Below are positions 61,644 to 64,000 of a stretch of DNA of 64,000 nt, one piece after another (the stretch's first letter is position 1; each line of letters starts with the position of its first letter). This DNA comes from Picochlorum sp. 'celeri'. Lineage: Eukaryota > Chlorophyta > Trebouxiophyceae. Below the pieces are notes generated by a model. That model searched no databases. It saw nothing but the letters and a program-made list of their open reading frames with translations, and was not told the DNA's origin. The position numbers were made by a program, and so were the translations under genes. The stretch spans positions 310,001 to 374,000 of the forward strand of contig JAACMV010000019.1 in the NCBI GenBank assembly GCA_010909725.1. The letters are read 5' to 3'.

Positions 61644-63046
61644 CTACTGCAGAAGAGCAATGAGGAGACTCATCACATCAGGGATCACTGTTGGGGACTC
61701 TGCCCAGATGTGGGCTAAATCCTTCATGCTGATCCTCTGCTGCAGATGGACATATGCCTCACAGTACAGAGCAAAGAATTCCAGAGACACCTGATTTAAC
61801 CGGGACAGTTCAAGAGAGGTCTTGATATTCGGTACAGACATCACGGAACTTTCAACTGACTCTGGTGAAGAATCCTCCAAATGGGACAATGTTGAAGACA
61901 AGTACTCTGATAACTTCTCCTGCCCTTTCTTAAAATTGTTGTACATCTTAAACATGAACTCCCTGTCGATGCTTGAAACCTTTGACATGATTGCAGTCCA
62001 AGCTGCCTTGGTAGTGAAGTTGCATGCTGTGCCCAACTGCAAAAGCTCACCAAATTTCATGGCATCAAGCTCTGCCACGCTCCAGAATTTCCCGAGAATC
62101 GCCGACAAAGAATCCTTGTATGAATCACCGCCGGCTTCCATGGATTCTTGCAAGGAAACTTTTGCTTTCCTCATCTCATCCAATGTTGTGGAAACACATA
62201 CTGATGACGAGTCACTCTCCGTTCCAGACGTAACTGCCAGCCCCTCTGGCAGCCGAAATTTCCAGATATTGTTTTTATCCGTATATGTAATCACGAGTTC
62301 TTTTCTCAACATAGTAGAGAACGTCAAAATCAGCCTATCCTGGAACAATTTGCGATTCTGGTGTCGGAGAAACTCAATCTCTTTCAGACCCTTGTTGACA
62401 TCTGCTTCCATTTTCAGCATATTCATCTTCGTTTTCTCCCGAAATCTCTTCTGGGCCTACATACATGATTATAAATCGCATGAGAACAACCCACTTTGAG
62501 CCATCATGTGAAAACAATTCGCCAAAAGATGGACACTCACCCTTCTGTTCTTGGCTCTGGTAGCCTCCAACCGCCTTCGCTCCTTCTCAGTCATCCCATC
62601 CTCCTGAGTGGAGATCAAGTTCCCACCTTCTCCAGCAGTAGACTTTCCCCTTCTGTCCAATTCCTTGGCGGCATCCAGAAAGACATCGAAGCGCGAGTCT
62701 ACCCCGGTACTTCCACGTGCTTCGTCGGCGCCAACAGTAGATGCGTTCTCTCCAGAAGACAAAAGCGTCCCTATATATATTAATAATGTAAAAATAGGAA
62801 TCCATATGAAGAATCAGATATCTAGAACCTGAACGTATTGGTGAGTTACCCCCCGCAGGGCAGAATCACGGGTCGCTGAAGCCTCACTTTGCCCATGCTT
62901 CTTTAAAAACAACCATACCAAAGCATATGCATACCTTTTTGATTCTCAGGAGAAACAAGCTTCACGCTGAGGGTCCTTTCGAGCTCACAGAGAGTTTTCC
63001 AAGACTCCGGGGCATACCCGTTTCCTCGACCTTGTCTTGCGTCCAT
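61644..63046 (-). CDS. bZIP transcription factor, diverged third member
   Basis: Exons 63046-62935 (MDARQGRGNGYAPESWKTLC), 62770-62541 and 62456-61644; introns 164 nt (GTATGC...TATAG) and 84 nt (GTGAGT...TGTAG); 384 aa. The second intron splits the basic region: ERRRLEATRAKNRR-AQKRFREKTKMN, with the N-x-x-A-x-x-R core. A helical zipper follows (MEADVNKGLKEIEFLRHQNR). The C-terminal half resembles copies A and B in length and helical character (FGELLQLGTACNFTTKAAW, LNQVSLEFFALYCEAYVHL) but is well diverged. The frame that starts at TTG 62762 is not used. Together the three genes form a lineage-specific bZIP cluster. Confidence 0.82.
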
Positions 63047-63441
63047 TGTCTACGTCCTGACAATATGCATACTGAAAATACAATGAATAATGCATAAAGA
63101 ATCGTCTACAAGGCGGGGCGTTGTCAGCATTGAGCACGCATCTCGCGTCATCGGAATCTGCAGATCATGTCACGATAGACATCACCACATGCATGTGGCG
63201 ACCAGGTACACGTGTCCCAATGTAGTATACGTAATACGTAACATCACATCATCGTTGATGGTGTGTTTGTATCTATGGTCCTGTATTCAAGATATCATAT
63301 ACATCTGTATGTATATATAAACACGATCACAATATTGTGCATGACCCCAACATATGTAAGTGGCCTCCTTTTCCGATACACTAGACTCGATAAACATGGT
63401 TCATCTGCTAGTGGCAGCCAACATGAGGGTCGATATTTCTT
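63047..63441. promoter_or_regulatory. Spacer between bZIP C and fructosamine kinase, no gene seen
   Basis: 395 nt, upstream of bZIP C and downstream of the kinase gene. It has an AT-rich part with tatgtatatataaaca at about 63308 and a run of ACGTATACGTAATACGT-like sequence at 63226-63240. No ORF of note. Confidence 0.4.
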
Positions 63442-64000
63442 CTATATCTTCGACACCAGTCGCTTCAACAGGTTCTCGCATTGACCATAGTAGCCTCCGC
63501 CGAATAAATTGTAATGGTTGAGCATATGGTAGAGGGTGTACAGATCATGGCGGTCTGAGAACCCAGGAGCCCTAGGGATCAATGCATGGTATGCATCGTA
63601 AAATTCTTTTCCAAATCCAGCACACCAGCTCATACCGAATTCTGCTTCAGAGTGACCGTAATACGCTGCTGGATCGATGAGACATGGCTTTCCTTCCACG
63701 CTTGCTATATTACCACTCCACAAGTCACCATGCAAGGTGCATGGTTTGATCTCCATATCTGCAGGGAAGAACACCTCGAGGTTATTGCACAGCTTCTCCC
63801 CTAGGACTGAAAGATTTTTGTCGCCTGCGAGCCTGAGCTGATGTTGCAGTCTGTGGACTTTGAAGAATGTGACCCAAGTATCAGTCCATGGATTTGGCTG
63901 TGGGGTCCCACCAATGGTGTTGTCAACATCGAAACCAAAGAATCCTTCCTGTGCTTTAGGATGCGATGGTGTTGATAGATGCATTCTCGCTAGACATTCT
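63442..64000 (-). CDS. Fructosamine-3-kinase family protein, 3' part (5' end outside window)
   Basis: Repairs glycated proteins by phosphorylating ketosamines (FN3K/FN3KRP family; widespread in plants and algae, often plastid). Visible motifs: the catalytic loop LHGDLWSGN, then CLIDPAAYYGHSEAEFGM, the DFG-equivalent, and ALIPRAPGFSDRHDLYTLYHM near the C-terminus, LNHYNLFGGGYYGQ at the end. Substrate-side GFDVDNTIGGTPQPN is also typical. The frame is open beyond base 64000 (ECLAR before the first Met shown), so the N-terminal ATP-binding part lies outside the window; the Met at 63984 is internal. Confidence 0.93.
   Translation of the reverse strand, partial: ECLARMHLSTPSHPKAQEGFFGFDVDNTIGGTPQPNPWTDTWVTFFKVHRLQHQLRLAGDKNLSVLGEKLCNNLEVFFPADMEIKPCTLHGDLWSGNIASVEGKPCLIDPAAYYGHSEAEFGMSWCAGFGKEFYDAYHALIPRAPGFSDRHDLYTLYHMLNHYNLFGGGYYGQCENLLKRLVSKI

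Noticed and set aside
1..64000. tRNA, rRNA, CRISPR, phage or plasmid features
   Set aside because: No tRNA B-box context, rRNA sequence, regularly spaced repeats or mobile-element genes were recognised on either strand by eye; a tRNAscan or Infernal run could still find small RNAs.

Overview
The window is a compact, protein-dense stretch of a eukaryotic nuclear genome, most likely from a small green alga (core Chlorophyta; a Picochlorum/Nannochloris-like trebouxiophyte would fit, but the species is an inference). Evidence for the green lineage: a nuclear gene for the cytochrome b6f subunit PetM with the green-type C-terminus, tocopherol cyclase, plastid UGP3, a lumen-type alpha carbonic anhydrase, plant-type eIF4B, and TGTAA (or TTACA on the other strand) shortly after many stop codons, the known green-algal poly(A) signal. 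No bacterial operons, tRNA/rRNA genes, CRISPR or intact transposons were recognised.

Layout: 1-7.3 kb holds tocopherol cyclase (3' part), a PQ-loop transporter, a 3beta-HSD-like SDR, TBCCD1 and a MATE transporter. 7.6-18.2 kb holds a secreted beta-propeller-like protein, CSN2, complex I subunit NDUFA9, aconitase, dihydroneopterin aldolase and SART3/Prp24. 18.4-31.2 kb holds a PhyH dioxygenase, a Golgi-type glycosyltransferase, UDP-glucose 4-epimerase, SPB1, an ABCG transporter, the zinc chaperone ZNG1, a SANT-domain nuclear protein and an SCP2 protein. 31.2-43.3 kb holds a CMD-like protein, PetM, NOT4, UGP3, RFC4, a PMP34-like carrier, eIF4B and carbonic anhydrase. 43.3-53.8 kb holds NOL6/Utp22, RPA3, glycyl-tRNA synthetase and three unidentified proteins. 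53.9-63.1 kb is the unusual part: three bZIP genes, two of them a near-identical dispersed duplication of about 1.63 kb that flanks XRCC3, beta-ureidopropionase and a small unknown gene. The window ends in a fructosamine-3-kinase gene.

Gene structure is very regular. About 30 introns could be placed by hand; most are 62-110 nt, lie in the first tens of codons, begin GTRCGT (rather than GTRAGT) and end TGCAG or TGTAG. Convergent neighbours are separated by only 11-80 nt or even overlap. Two same-strand pairs (XRCC3 to UPB1, 9 nt; SANT protein to ZNG1, 29 nt) are so tight that dicistronic transcripts are plausible.

There is no operon-like pathway. Themes recur, though: plastid functions (VTE1, PetM, UGP3, CA, MATE), ribosome/translation functions (SPB1, NOL6, eIF4B, GlyRS, NOT4) and DNA replication/repair (RFC4, RPA3, XRCC3). 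All exon boundaries are read by eye and checked only for frame.
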